This document shows, one piece after another, positions 32,023-40,550 of a stretch of DNA of 64,000 nt. Position 1 is the stretch's first letter. The number at the start of each line of letters is the position of its first letter. Below the pieces are notes generated by a model. The model was given only the letters and a program-made list of their open reading frames with translations, was not told the origin of the DNA and made no database searches. This stretch comes from an uncultured Clostridia bacterium (lineage in GTDB: Bacteria > Bacillota > Clostridia > Christensenellales > UBA1242), in assembly GCA_934754355.1 (NCBI GenBank), contig CAKVID010000002.1, forward strand, positions 207,932 through 271,931. The letters run 5' to 3'. The translations under genes were made by a program, and so were the position numbers.

Positions 32023-32055
32023 AAATAGGAAGTACATTGATACTCCCTATTTTTT
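32023..32055. terminator. Terminator between deoD and a convergent gene
   Basis: AAATAGGAAGTA pairs with TACTCCCTATTT (one mismatch) and is followed by a T-run. It overlaps the stop region of the convergent gene at 32047. Confidence 0.75.
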
Positions 32056-32604
32056 ATTCTGTTCTTTCAAAAAATTCAAATTTCTATTGGACACACACAA
32101 GTCATAATATTTATCGCAAATCTCCAATGTACCTTTGAAAAATATTCGCAAGTTTTTCTCTTCGTTATTTTCTGAAATATAAGTAATATCATAGAAACTA
32201 TATCCCAAAATATTAAGAAGAGGATTGACATAGAAAATATTATTCTTGATATATACAATTCCAATAAAAATAATTATTACTACAAAAACACATACAAAAC
32301 ATATCTTAGATAAATCAAAAGTAAGTGCAAGAAGCACAAATAACGAGAAATAATTTAAGAAATGCTGGTCAGTTATATTTTTTTTGGATAAAACTTTGAT
32401 CGCCTTATATTCTTTACAACCAAACTTAATAATAATCATAAGTCCAATAATCCCAATTAAAGTTAGCAAAATTAGCCCCACTAATACACAAGTATTGGTT
32501 ACATTGAATGTTAAGTTATTATTAATTATTTCTACTATTAAATTGATTAAAAATAATATATACATTGGAACAAATGCAGATATAAATAAAATAATTTTAG
32601 ACAT
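32047..32604 (-). CDS. Hypothetical four-helix membrane protein
   Basis: 185 residues with four hydrophobic helices (about 4-24, 36-62, 86-104, 106-123), a Lys-rich cytosolic loop (CKEYKAIKVLSKKN) and a soluble C-terminal 60 residues. No catalytic motif recognised. It stands alone, convergent to deoD and divergent from cysE. A PH-like YdbS-type tail is possible, but the match is weak. Confidence 0.6.
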   Translation of the reverse strand: MSKIILFISAFVPMYILFLINLIVEIINNNLTFNVTNTCVLVGLILLTLIGIIGLMIIIKFGCKEYKAIKVLSKKNITDQHFLNYFSLFVLLALTFDLSKICFVCVFVVIIIFIGIVYIKNNIFYVNPLLNILGYSFYDITYISENNEEKNLRIFFKGTLEICDKYYDLCVSNRNLNFLKEQNKK

Positions 32605-32690
32605 ATTATATCTTTAGTCATTATGTAATTATTTATACTAGTACAATTAAGACCAATAACAACTAGCAAATAATAAACATATTAAATAAT

Positions 32691-33197
32691 ATGAAATATT
32701 TAAAATCAATAATCGAAAGAGACCCTGCTAGCAGAAGTCAGATACAAGTATTTTTTTGTTATCCTTGTGTTCATGCAATTTTTTCTCATCGAATAAATCA
32801 TTTCTTATACAAAATTCATCTAAGATTTTTAGCCAGATTATTTAGCCAAATTTCCAGATTTTTTACACAAATAGAAATTCACCCTGGTGCTAAAATCGGC
32901 AAAAATTTACTTATAGACCATGGTTGCGGAGTGGTCATTGGAGAAACTGCAATCGTTGGGGATAATTGTACTATTTATCAAGGTGTAACACTTGGAGGAA
33001 CGGGCAAAGAAAGTGGCAAAAGACACCCTACTATCGGGAATAATTGCTTTATTGGTAGCGGTGCTAAAGTGCTTGGCAATATAAATATTGGTAATAATGT
33101 AAAGATTGGTGCAAATTCGGTAGTACTCAAAGATTTGCCAGATGATTGCACCGCTGTGGGAGTACCCGCCAAGATAACTAAATTTAATAATAAATAG
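32691..33197 (+). CDS. cysE: Serine O-acetyltransferase
   Basis: 168 residues. Makes O-acetylserine from serine and acetyl-CoA, the first step of cysteine synthesis. Seen: ERDPASRS near the N-terminus, HAIFSHRINHFLY, IEIHPGAKIG, the catalytic HGCGVVIGE (about 82-90), then left-handed beta-helix hexapeptides including TLGGTGKESGKRHPTIG. It ends right after the helix. The longer C-terminal tail that binds CysK in Bacillus and E. coli CysE is missing, so a cysteine synthase complex is unlikely. Confidence 0.94.
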   Translation: MKYLKSIIERDPASRSQIQVFFCYPCVHAIFSHRINHFLYKIHLRFLARLFSQISRFFTQIEIHPGAKIGKNLLIDHGCGVVIGETAIVGDNCTIYQGVTLGGTGKESGKRHPTIGNNCFIGSGAKVLGNINIGNNVKIGANSVVLKDLPDDCTAVGVPAKITKFNNK

Positions 33198-33269
33198 CAA
33201 ACATCTGTGTATATGTATTGCAAAAACTCCTCATTTATGGTATATTATATATAATAAAAAATATCCGAG

Positions 33270-33854
33270 GTGTTTATGGATTATAAAGTTTTAATTAGAT
33301 TAGTTACAGAGAATGAAGCACAAGCAATTAAAGAAAAAGATGCCGACCATGTAGGCTCTAGAGGAGTTGCAACTGCATGTAATACATCTAGTTCTTATAC
33401 CAAAGATGAAAATGTAGCATATTGCTATTCTACAGTAATCTCTGCAGACTCACTTGAAGAAGCAAAGAGAATGGTAGAAGAAGATCCTTCATTAATTATA
33501 GAAAACAATGACAATGGCGAAGGCTTGTCTTATATGTATAGAGAGAAACAAAAATTCAACCCAGACAATTATTCAGTTATATGCATTATTCTCCCAGAGA
33601 AAGAGTACGATAAATGGGAACTTATGGGATCAATTGAAGAATGTGACGGTTTCTATGAGAATGAATATGGTGAGAAAATAGAAATTCCTGAAACAGTTGT
33701 TACTTCAGAGTCTTTGTGTGCAATGAGCAATTCAAGCAATTCAATCGAATTCTATGCTGAAGACCTAATCAAGAAAGAAATAATTCAATTAGATGAGAAT
33801 GAAAGATCATCTGAATATGATGACGATTTCTATGATGACGGCTCTAGCAGATAA
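33270..33854 (+). CDS. Acidic hypothetical protein
   Basis: 194 residues, strongly acidic, soluble, ending in an Asp/Glu/Tyr-rich tail (DDDFYDDGSS). A TTGCAA-N17-TATATT promoter lies just upstream (about 33219-33247) and CGAGGTG precedes the start. A stem terminator follows. No family recognised; the well-formed transcription unit supports a real gene. No signal peptide. Confidence 0.65.
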   Translation: MFMDYKVLIRLVTENEAQAIKEKDADHVGSRGVATACNTSSSYTKDENVAYCYSTVISADSLEEAKRMVEEDPSLIIENNDNGEGLSYMYREKQKFNPDNYSVICIILPEKEYDKWELMGSIEECDGFYENEYGEKIEIPETVVTSESLCAMSNSSNSIEFYAEDLIKKEIIQLDENERSSEYDDDFYDDGSSR

Positions 33855-33870
33855 TAATTAATTATAAATA

Positions 33871-33899
33871 AAATCCCCGAGTTTTACTTGGGGATTTTT
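33871..33899 (+). terminator. Terminator after the acidic protein gene
   Basis: AAATCCCC/GGGGATTT stem with an 11-base loop and a T-run. Confidence 0.88.
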
Positions 33900-34027
33900 C
33901 AATTTAGAGCATAAACATATATTACTAACATATAGGAATTTGAAGATTGATTTCAAAATTTTTTATATAATACTATAATTTATGCAATGTTAAAATTTGA
34001 TTTATTCAACTCCGAAAATGCTGTCGG

Positions 34028-34256
34028 TCACATAGGTTGAACTGGTTGTCGTTTCGGTAATACAAGTGTAAACATTTGTGCTACTCTCAACTTCCTATAT
34101 TATAATCTATGTAATATTGCTTTGTTCATTCCATTCACAAATCAATTTGCTACGCAAATCCCACGATAAATCGTGGTTACATAGATTGAAAAAGTCGTCA
34201 GTTTAAATCAAGGTGTCCTTGCGGACTACTTTGTTTAAACTTCCTATATTATAAAT
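34028..34256. repeat. Two diverged structured repeat modules in a gene-free stretch
   Basis: The space 33900-34383 has no gene. Modules at about 34029-34105 and 34179-34253 both start ACATAGxTTGAA, contain GTCGT, and end AACTTCCTATATTATAA. The first folds with ATAGG/CCTAT and a GTGT/ACAT stem; the second with GTTTAAA/TTTAAAC around CAAGG/CCTTG. Between them are the hairpins ATTTGC/GCAAAT and CCACGAT/ATCGTGG. Possibly a non-coding RNA pair or small mobile-element remnants. Confidence 0.5.
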
Positions 34257-34383
34257 TAATATATGAATATATCATTAGTTCCATCGTAAACATATTTAAT
34301 TAAAAATTACTTTATCCTGTAATAAATAATCAAATACTTTACAAATTACATAATATTTGTTACAATTAACATAGTTTTCTTAT

Positions 34384-34474
34384 GGAGATGTACCGAAGTG
34401 GTCGTAACGGGACGCACTCGAAATGCGTTTGCTGGGTAACCTGCACGAGAGTTCGAATCTCTCCGTCTCCGCCA
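34384..34474 (+). tRNA. tRNA-Ser (CGA)
   Basis: Class II tRNA: acceptor GGAGATG/CGTCTCC, anticodon stem ACGCA/TGCGT with loop CTCGAAA (anticodon CGA), a long variable arm (TGCTGGGTAACCTGCA), T loop TTCGAAT, and encoded CCA at 34472-34474. Confidence 0.96.
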
Positions 34475-34479
34475 ATATA

Positions 34480-34506
34480 AAAAATCCCTAGAAATAGGGA
34501 TTTTTA
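34480..34506 (+). terminator. Terminator after tRNA-Ser
   Basis: AAAAATCCCTA/TAGGGATTTTT around a GAAA loop, directly after the tRNA. A further stem, AAGCGACTA/TAGTCGCTT, follows within 15 bases; the remaining space to 34711 shows nothing I can name. Confidence 0.9.
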
Positions 34507-34710
34507 TTTATTAGAAAAAGCGACTAGATTAGTCGCTTAAATTAATTTAAAATTCACAAACACAAATTAAGTGTGATTGCAACGCTTAACAATATTTATT
34601 ATTTTTAATTAGCACGCACAAGATTATTATTAATAACCAATATACAATTATTTATTATTCAAATATTACATTGATACAACATTGTTTTTTGAAGAATTTT
34701 ATCTCAGTCA

Positions 34711-35502
34711 CTACTTACCTATTGCGTTTTTGTAAATATCTCCCTTCTTTAGACCTTTGGCTTTCGCTAATACTTTGGAAGCATCGGTCTTAGAAATACC
34801 CATATTCAATAAAATTTGTAAATCTTGGTCTATATCTAGGTTTGTTTCTTCCCTGTCTGGTTTATCTACAAGGACTACAAATTCGCCTTTGATAACACCA
34901 TTATACCCCATTTCTAGTGTTGTAAAAATTTTCTCTTCAAATTTCTTAGAAATTTCTCTTATTACACAAATATTTCTATTGCCTAATACACTATATAGTT
35001 TATCCAAATCTTCAGCGAGTGAATGAGGAGAGCAATAGAAAATAAGTGAAGTTTTATAATTTTTTAGTTCATTCAATAATTCATTGCATTTAGAATTATT
35101 ATCTGGCAAGAAACCAACAAATGTAAATGGTGTAGAATATCCACTCATTACAAAAGCATTAATGACTGCACTTGCACCCGAAACAACAGTATATTCTAGT
35201 CCTTCTTCAATTAATTTTTTAACCAAAATATTACCCGGGTCACTGATTCCCGGCATACCCGCATCACTAATTAATGCAATATCTTTGCCATTATGCAAAT
35301 CTTCTATCACCTCTTCTGATGCTTTAGTTTCATTAAATTTATGATAAGACTTAAGAGGCTTTCTAATATTATAATTATCTAGCAAAACTTTGCTTGTTCT
35401 AGTATCTTCGCATAGTATATATTCTACACTATTTAATACTTCGACTGCTCTATATGTAAATTCTTTAAGATTACCAATAGGTGTGGCAACGATATACAAC
35501 AT
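34711..35502 (-). CDS. rsmI: 16S rRNA (cytidine1402-2'-O)-methyltransferase
   Basis: 263 residues from the ATG at 35502 (a TTG four codons earlier is inside the upstream stop region and unlikely). It methylates the ribose of C1402 in the ribosomal P site. Seen: LYIVATPIGNLKEFTYRA at the start, LCEDTRTSK, ALISDAGMPGISDPG (about 78-92), SGASAVINAFVMSG, FVGFLP and the C-terminal ISKTDASKVLAKAKGL. The gene lies last in the holB-ricT-trmN6-rsmI unit. Confidence 0.95.
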   Translation of the reverse strand: MLYIVATPIGNLKEFTYRAVEVLNSVEYILCEDTRTSKVLLDNYNIRKPLKSYHKFNETKASEEVIEDLHNGKDIALISDAGMPGISDPGNILVKKLIEEGLEYTVVSGASAVINAFVMSGYSTPFTFVGFLPDNNSKCNELLNELKNYKTSLIFYCSPHSLAEDLDKLYSVLGNRNICVIREISKKFEEKIFTTLEMGYNGVIKGEFVVLVDKPDREETNLDIDQDLQILLNMGISKTDASKVLAKAKGLKKGDIYKNAIGK

Positions 35503-35507
35503 AATAT

Positions 35508-36179
35508 TTACCAAAGCGAAATTTTTACTCCGCTTTTTCCTCCTTTTCTTGCTTTGACAAGCACAATATTTGAACCTTTCTTTGACGCAATTACTTTAAT
35601 CTCTTTTGGTTCTAAATTATATTTCCTACAATTAACAATTATATCTATTAGTCTATCTTCCTTATTAACAGTATAGAATAATCCACCAAATTTAAGAAGT
35701 AAACTCGCCTCTTTGATAATTTCTTCAATAGTCACTAAAATTTCATGCTTGCATACAGCAATACTTTCTTTCTCACTTAGAAATTTGGCTGTGCCTTTGG
35801 TCTGGTAAGGTGGATTACAAGTAACTACATCGTATACTCCTCTGCCAATTTGCTCGTTAATATTCTGAAGATTAGAGCAAATTACTCTAAAATTTGTTAG
35901 TCCATTATATTCAATACTTCTTCTAGACATATCTGCTAGATACTCTTGAACTTCTACAAGTGTTACATCTTGAACTTTATTCTTTGCATTAACCAAAATT
36001 CCTACAACACCACTGCCACTACACAAATCTACGACCTTACCATAATTACTTACATGGGCAAAGTTAGCAAGTGCAACTGCATCGCTAGTAAATAAGTATT
36101 CATCGGGATTTTGGATTATATACAAATTATTAATTTGCAAATCGTCAAGACGCTCATTGTTTTTTAATAGGTTTGTCAT
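35508..36179 (-). CDS. trmN6: tRNA1(Val) adenine-37 N6-methyltransferase-like protein
   Basis: 223 residues. The Rossmann methyltransferase shows VVDLCSGSGVVGIL (about 48-61), VEVQEYLADM for SAM ribose and the N6-adenine motif CNPPYQ (about 120-125). This is the TrmN6/YabB group placed beside rsmI in Bacillus. The start overlaps ricT by 26 bases. A general N6-methyltransferase of another RNA target cannot be excluded. Confidence 0.85.
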   Translation of the reverse strand: MTNLLKNNERLDDLQINNLYIIQNPDEYLFTSDAVALANFAHVSNYGKVVDLCSGSGVVGILVNAKNKVQDVTLVEVQEYLADMSRRSIEYNGLTNFRVICSNLQNINEQIGRGVYDVVTCNPPYQTKGTAKFLSEKESIAVCKHEILVTIEEIIKEASLLLKFGGLFYTVNKEDRLIDIIVNCRKYNLEPKEIKVIASKKGSNIVLVKARKGGKSGVKISLW

Positions 36180-37161
36180 ATTTTCTAAATTTCTTGTGTT
36201 TTTTATTAGGTTTTGAAGAGGTTATATTTTTATTATCTTCGTTTTTAGTATTTCTGGTTTCTTCTACTTTTTTGTTTTCTTCTATTTTCTGATTTTTAGC
36301 AGAGTTTGAACTTCTGTCTTTATTCTCTTCTTTTGCAGGTTTATTATTCTTAAATGGTGCATTATCTTTTGGCACAATTACAATTTGGTCTAGAGTATAC
36401 TCATTTATTTTAGTATCGTTATCGTTCTCTATCTTCACTGTAACCAATTGTTTCAAAATGTTATTATATATTACACTACCTATGCCATCTGGAGTTTTCA
36501 CTCTTGCATTTAATTTAGGCATCTTGCTTGATGCTTCGGCATAAAATTCATTTTCGTAAGATAGACAACACATTAGTCTTCCACAAATTCCACTTATTTT
36601 AGTTGGGTTTAGTGATAAGCCTTGAGTTTTAGCCATTTTGATGCTGACTTTATCGAAATCATTTAAGTATTTCTTGCAACAACACTCTTTCCCACAGAAA
36701 CCAATACCGCCAATTTTCTTGGCTTGGTCACGAATACCAATTTGTCTAAGTTCAATTCTAACTTTTAATTGACTAGCCAAATCTTTCACCAATTCTCTAA
36801 AATCCACTCTATCTTCGCAAACATAATTAATTATTACTTTACTTCCGTCTAAAGTGTAACTAGCATCAACTAATTTCATTTGCAAATTATATTTATGTAT
36901 CAGTTCATTTGTTAAATCTACGACTTTCTTCTCTTGTTTTTTCAAATCTTCGTATTTTTTCTCATCTTCAGCAGTTACAAGTCTTAAAACTGCCACAATT
37001 TCTTCTTTATCTTCTGCATTTGTTGGTGGGCAAATATAAGCAATTTCCAAGCCTCTTACACTTTCGACTACAACTCTATCTCCGTCTTTGTATTTATTTT
37101 CTTCAACTTCTGCGTTGTAAATCTTGCCACCTTCTACAAACTTAATGCCTATTTTTGACAT
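36154..37161 (-). CDS. ricT: PSP1-domain protein RicT (YaaT)
   Basis: 335 residues. In Bacillus RicT joins RicA and RicF in a complex that guides mRNA processing by RNase Y and is needed for sporulation and competence. Seen: a central Cys-rich segment, GFCGKECCCKKYL and GICGRLMCCLSYE (about 155-205), that binds an iron-sulphur cluster in the complex, then the PSP1 core and a Lys/Glu/Asn-rich disordered tail (about 270-335). It overlaps holB by 13 bases. Confidence 0.92.
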   Translation of the reverse strand: MSKIGIKFVEGGKIYNAEVEENKYKDGDRVVVESVRGLEIAYICPPTNAEDKEEIVAVLRLVTAEDEKKYEDLKKQEKKVVDLTNELIHKYNLQMKLVDASYTLDGSKVIINYVCEDRVDFRELVKDLASQLKVRIELRQIGIRDQAKKIGGIGFCGKECCCKKYLNDFDKVSIKMAKTQGLSLNPTKISGICGRLMCCLSYENEFYAEASSKMPKLNARVKTPDGIGSVIYNNILKQLVTVKIENDNDTKINEYTLDQIVIVPKDNAPFKNNKPAKEENKDRSSNSAKNQKIEENKKVEETRNTKNEDNKNITSSKPNKKHKKFRKYDKPIKKQ

Positions 37162-38120
37162 AAAAATTTAACCTCCAATATATCTAAAAGCAACTGGTCG
37201 ATTACGCCAGTCATATTACAATTAAATTCCATTTTCAAATAAATTTCATTTATCTTCTTTGTTATCTTCTCTACCATTAAAGGTGAGTATATTTTGGATA
37301 ACATATCATATTTACTTTTCAAGTTTTTAAAATAAATATTATCTGAACTCACACTTACAACAATATCTCTAAGCATTGAAATAAGTGTATCTAGAAAGAA
37401 TGGAATATCTTTCTTAAGTGCTAGTATTCTACTAGAATAAACTAAAATATCTTTGGAAGTCTTCAAATTAATCAACATATCTGCACAAAGATTGATAATA
37501 TTAATAGCGTCTTTGTTCTCAGCAATCTTAAGCGCTGTTGTTAAACTTCCATCTGCCATACAAGATATTAATTGTGCGTTATCTATTTTCTTATCTACTA
37601 GATATTTAGCAATATCTTCGCTAGCAAGCACTCTCTCTTCAATCTTCTTGGACCTACTAAGAATTGTTGGAAGCACCCCACCCAAACTAGATGATGACAA
37701 AATAAATATTACATTTTGTGGTGGTTCTTCTATTGTCTTTAGAATTTTATTCTGACCTTGAGTTGTGCATTTATCAAAATTCTTAAGATAAAAAATTTTA
37801 TATGCACTCTCCATAGGTCTAATATATGCACTCTCTACTATTTTTTCTATATCCTCTACAACCAAATTTTTATCATCTTTGGGATATACTTCCAAGTCGA
37901 CCATATTGCTATGCTCAACTTTATTACAATTCACGCAATTATTACATGGAGGATTATCTCCTAAGCAATAAATTTCTTTAATTCCAAGCATACAAAATTC
38001 GTTCAAAAGCAAATCATCTTTTGATACAATAAGATATGCATGAGATAACATTTTCTCTTTAATATCCAAAGTTAATACTTTGTGCATTTGAGACTTCAAG
38101 TATAATTCAATTAATTCCAT
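37149..38120 (-). CDS. holB: DNA polymerase III delta' subunit
   Basis: 323 residues. A clamp-loader subunit. Seen: SHAYLIVSKDD at the normal Walker A place without GKT, as delta' subunits do not hydrolyse ATP; zinc-binding CNNCVNC (about 58-64); KNFDKCTTQGQNKILKTIEEPPQNVIFIL (about 112-140, box around the sensor loop); and a helical C-terminal domain. The operon order holB-ricT-trmN6-rsmI is the same as in Bacillus apart from small inserts. Confidence 0.92.
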   Translation of the reverse strand: MELIELYLKSQMHKVLTLDIKEKMLSHAYLIVSKDDLLLNEFCMLGIKEIYCLGDNPPCNNCVNCNKVEHSNMVDLEVYPKDDKNLVVEDIEKIVESAYIRPMESAYKIFYLKNFDKCTTQGQNKILKTIEEPPQNVIFILSSSSLGGVLPTILSRSKKIEERVLASEDIAKYLVDKKIDNAQLISCMADGSLTTALKIAENKDAINIINLCADMLINLKTSKDILVYSSRILALKKDIPFFLDTLISMLRDIVVSVSSDNIYFKNLKSKYDMLSKIYSPLMVEKITKKINEIYLKMEFNCNMTGVIDQLLLDILEVKFLCQK

Positions 38121-38229
38121 ACTAGTATTCTAGCATATTTTCTCTTTATATTCAATCAATTGCCAAAATATAGATAGAATAATTTGAAATATTTTGCACA
38201 CACTACCAATAAAAAAGGAGATGATACCA

Positions 38230-38466
38230 ATGAATAATGCCACCACCCTAACACAAGTAAAAGAAAAAATCTCACAACTGCAAGGACAAAATATCCACAT
38301 GAAAGTAAATAAAGGAAGAAATAAAATTGTTTCGCTTACTGCCATAATTGACAAAGTATATCCAAGTATGTTTATTATCAATCCCACATCTACTGTCGAT
38401 TTGGATAGAAAAAGTTATTCATATAATGATGTATTATGTGGGGACATCAAATTTATTGAAAATTAA
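38230..38466 (+). CDS. veg: Veg family protein
   Basis: 78 residues from the ATG at 38230, selected because AAAGGAGATGATACC precedes it; a longer frame from 38194 lacks a site. Seen: LTQVKEKISQLQGQNIHMKVN followed by GRNKI, the signature of the Veg family, which in Bacillus is abundant in vegetative cells and stimulates biofilm matrix genes. The divergent neighbour is holB; in Bacillus veg lies near ksgA and yabG in the same chromosome section. Confidence 0.88.
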   Translation: MNNATTLTQVKEKISQLQGQNIHMKVNKGRNKIVSLTAIIDKVYPSMFIINPTSTVDLDRKSYSYNDVLCGDIKFIEN

Positions 38467-38556
38467 TAGTTGTCATTGACTAATTCGTATTATTTTGTTA
38501 AAATAAAAAATATAATAACTTAAAATAAAATTTATTTTAACAAATAGGAGAGGTTC

Positions 38557-38820
38557 ATGCAATTCATTTTTGGATTTGTATATTCAATTTTTGGAATAGT
38601 ATTTATTATTACGGTTATCTCAATTGTAACTAAGATTGTGAAAACTATTCACTCTGAAATTACAAGCGTGCAGAAACAAAATAGTGAGATAAACGAACAA
38701 AAAAATAGTCAAAATAAAGAAACAAATATTTGCAAATACTGTAATTCTAATAATGATGCAAATGCTACCAAATGTTCTAGTTGTGGAGCACCACTTAACT
38801 CTAAAGAAAATAAAAAATAA
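38557..38820 (+). CDS. Small membrane protein with zinc ribbon
   Basis: 87 residues: an N-terminal membrane helix (about 3-26), a Gln/Asn/Lys-rich helical linker and a C-terminal zinc ribbon (CKYCNSN...CSSCGAP, about 61-79). GGAGAGG precedes the ATG and a long terminator follows. Function unknown; the design resembles the 163-residue protein at 18791. Confidence 0.65.
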   Translation: MQFIFGFVYSIFGIVFIITVISIVTKIVKTIHSEITSVQKQNSEINEQKNSQNKETNICKYCNSNNDANATKCSSCGAPLNSKENKK

Positions 38821-38825
38821 CAAAT

Positions 38826-38880
38826 AAAAAATAGACATAATAAAATGCTTATATGCTAAATTATTATGTCTATTTTTTTT
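38826..38880. terminator. Strong bidirectional terminator
   Basis: A perfect 18-bp stem, AAAAAATAGACATAATAA with its complement, with a 17-base loop between convergent genes and T-runs on both strands. Confidence 0.92.
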
Positions 38881-39232
38881 ACACTAATTCTAATTTGAAT
38901 GCGACAACACCAAATTCTTTCTCTTCTTCTGGTGTGTAGTACGCATGATAAACTTCTTCACAAGTATCTGCTGTTGCACCCATCTCAAAGCCCAAACTTG
39001 TTAGAGATAATACACTTGCCATTTCTCTAAAAGATTGAAAGTGTTTGATATCTACTACTCTACAAACTATCCCTTCAAATAAGTCGGGTAATTTTCTAAA
39101 AAGTATACTATCTCCTATATGAATACTTTTTCTTTTGTCATCATTTAATCTCACTTCCCAAATCTTCTGTTTGCTTTTTATTTGTTCAAAAGGAAGTTCC
39201 CTTAATTTCATTACAATCATGTTTTTCTCCAA
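38879..39232 (-). CDS. ASCH domain protein
   Basis: 117 residues. The ASCH (PUA-like) fold is shown by KLRELPFEQIKSKQKIWEVRLND at the start, IGDSILFRKL and a C-terminal EKEFGVVAFKLEL. Such proteins bind RNA, and some hydrolyse modified nucleosides. The specific target is unknown. Single gene ended by the 38826-38880 terminator. Confidence 0.82.
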   Translation of the reverse strand: MEKNMIVMKLRELPFEQIKSKQKIWEVRLNDDKRKSIHIGDSILFRKLPDLFEGIVCRVVDIKHFQSFREMASVLSLTSLGFEMGATADTCEEVYHAYYTPEEEKEFGVVAFKLELV

Positions 39233-39321
39233 AATACTTTAATACTATGTATTATATCCATACACTCACTTTCTGTCAAATAATTATGAGCACTTAGCAA
39301 GAAATATATAGTTATGTGGCA

Positions 39322-39828
39322 CTAAATAAATCTACAAACCAAACAACCCACAATTGCACCTATTAAATTTGCAAGCACCCCTACAATTACAGCATATCTA
39401 AATTTAGTAATTTTGGTCTTGCTAAAATAAACTGCAGTCACATAGAAAATAGCCTCACTACAACCACAAATCACACTCCCCGCTCTGGCTAGATAACTAT
39501 CTACGCCGTAAGTCGCAAATATATTTTCTAGTACTGCAAGTGAGCCACAGCCAGAGAAATTTTTGAGTATCACTAATTGAGATAATTCTTTGGGAATGCC
39601 AAATATTCCAAATACTGGAGACACCAAATTGGAGAACATATAACTAAGCCCACTTACTTCAAAAATCTCTAATGCAATAAAAATTGTTGCAATATATGGA
39701 AATGATGTAAGGACCAAATCAAAAGAAGTTTTAGCACCCAATACAAAACTATTATAAGTGTTATTTTTCTTAAGCAAACTATATAGCAATAATAAAATTA
39801 TTAAACTTGGAATTATGTATTTACTCAT
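39322..39828 (-). CDS. spmB: Spore maturation protein B
   Basis: 168 residues with four to five hydrophobic helices of the nucleoside-recognition (Gate) family. Seen: SFPYIATIFIALEIFEVSG, a LKNFSGCGSLAVLENIF core (about 87-103) and CGCSEAIFYVTAVYF, typical of SpmB. With SpmA it is needed for full dehydration of the spore core in Bacillus. It starts on the last base of spmA. Confidence 0.93.
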   Translation of the reverse strand: MSKYIIPSLIILLLLYSLLKKNNTYNSFVLGAKTSFDLVLTSFPYIATIFIALEIFEVSGLSYMFSNLVSPVFGIFGIPKELSQLVILKNFSGCGSLAVLENIFATYGVDSYLARAGSVICGCSEAIFYVTAVYFSKTKITKFRYAVIVGVLANLIGAIVGCLVCRFI

Positions 39829-40394
39829 TACTTATCCTTGAAAATTTTTGAAAATAATTTAACTAATAAAATGCCCGAAAGAGTGCTAGCAACAGTTGCT
39901 ATAATTGTAGGCAAAATTATGCTAGATGGATTGGTGCTACCCGATGAAATTCTAAGTCCAATAATTGTAGTAGGAATTAATTGTAGACTGGTAGAATTAA
40001 GTATAATAATCATTATCATGCTGGCTGTAGCATACTTACCCATACCATCATACAGTCCATAAATTGCATTCATTCCACTAGGAGTACTTGCATTGCCCAT
40101 GCCTAGCAAATTACTTGTAATATTAATTGCAATTTGATTTTCTGTATACTCATCTGTTTGTCCAAATAGTTTACGAATAATGGGTCTAAATAATTTACTT
40201 AATTTTTTATCCAATCCCGTTTCTTCAACTATCTTGAGTATCCCAAGCCAAAGAGTATATATCCCCCAAAGTTTAAGAGTAAGAGATATTGCTTTGTTTC
40301 CGCCATCTACTAGCGCTGTCATTGTTGCATCTACATTATTTAGAAGCAATAGTCCCATACCAATAAGCATAACGGTTGTCCACACGAAATTCAT
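39828..40394 (-). CDS. spmA: Spore maturation protein A
   Basis: 188 residues, several membrane helices. Seen: NKAISLTLKLWGIYTLWLGILKIVEETGLDKKLSKLFRPI and NLLGMGNASTPSGMNAI in the positions typical of SpmA (quoted here in short parts of a longer conserved stretch). spmB follows with a one-base overlap. Expected in the forespore membrane during sporulation. Divergent from metG. Confidence 0.93.
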   Translation of the reverse strand: MNFVWTTVMLIGMGLLLLNNVDATMTALVDGGNKAISLTLKLWGIYTLWLGILKIVEETGLDKKLSKLFRPIIRKLFGQTDEYTENQIAINITSNLLGMGNASTPSGMNAIYGLYDGMGKYATASMIMIIILNSTSLQLIPTTIIGLRISSGSTNPSSIILPTIIATVASTLSGILLVKLFSKIFKDK

Positions 40395-40424
40395 AAGTAC
40401 CCTCGTATTTTTTGAAAATTTGTC

Positions 40425-40453
40425 TTTACAAAAAAGACTACATAATGTATACT
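40425..40453 (+). promoter_or_regulatory. Promoter of metG-tatD-ksgA
   Basis: TTTACA at 40425-40430, a 17-bp spacer and TATACT at 40448-40453. The leader to the metG ATG is about 90 nt and too short for a T-box. Confidence 0.65.
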
Positions 40454-40550
40454 TTCTATGTATTTATTATTATTAATTATATATATGTGGCAATTAGATT
40501 TTTTAGAAATAATTTCTATTAAATTAACTCAAGTTCACATTGGAGGAATT

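Noticed and set aside
40454..40550. T-box or SAM riboswitch before metG
   Set aside because: The leader is only about 90 nt, without the T-box sequence, antiterminator or SAM core.
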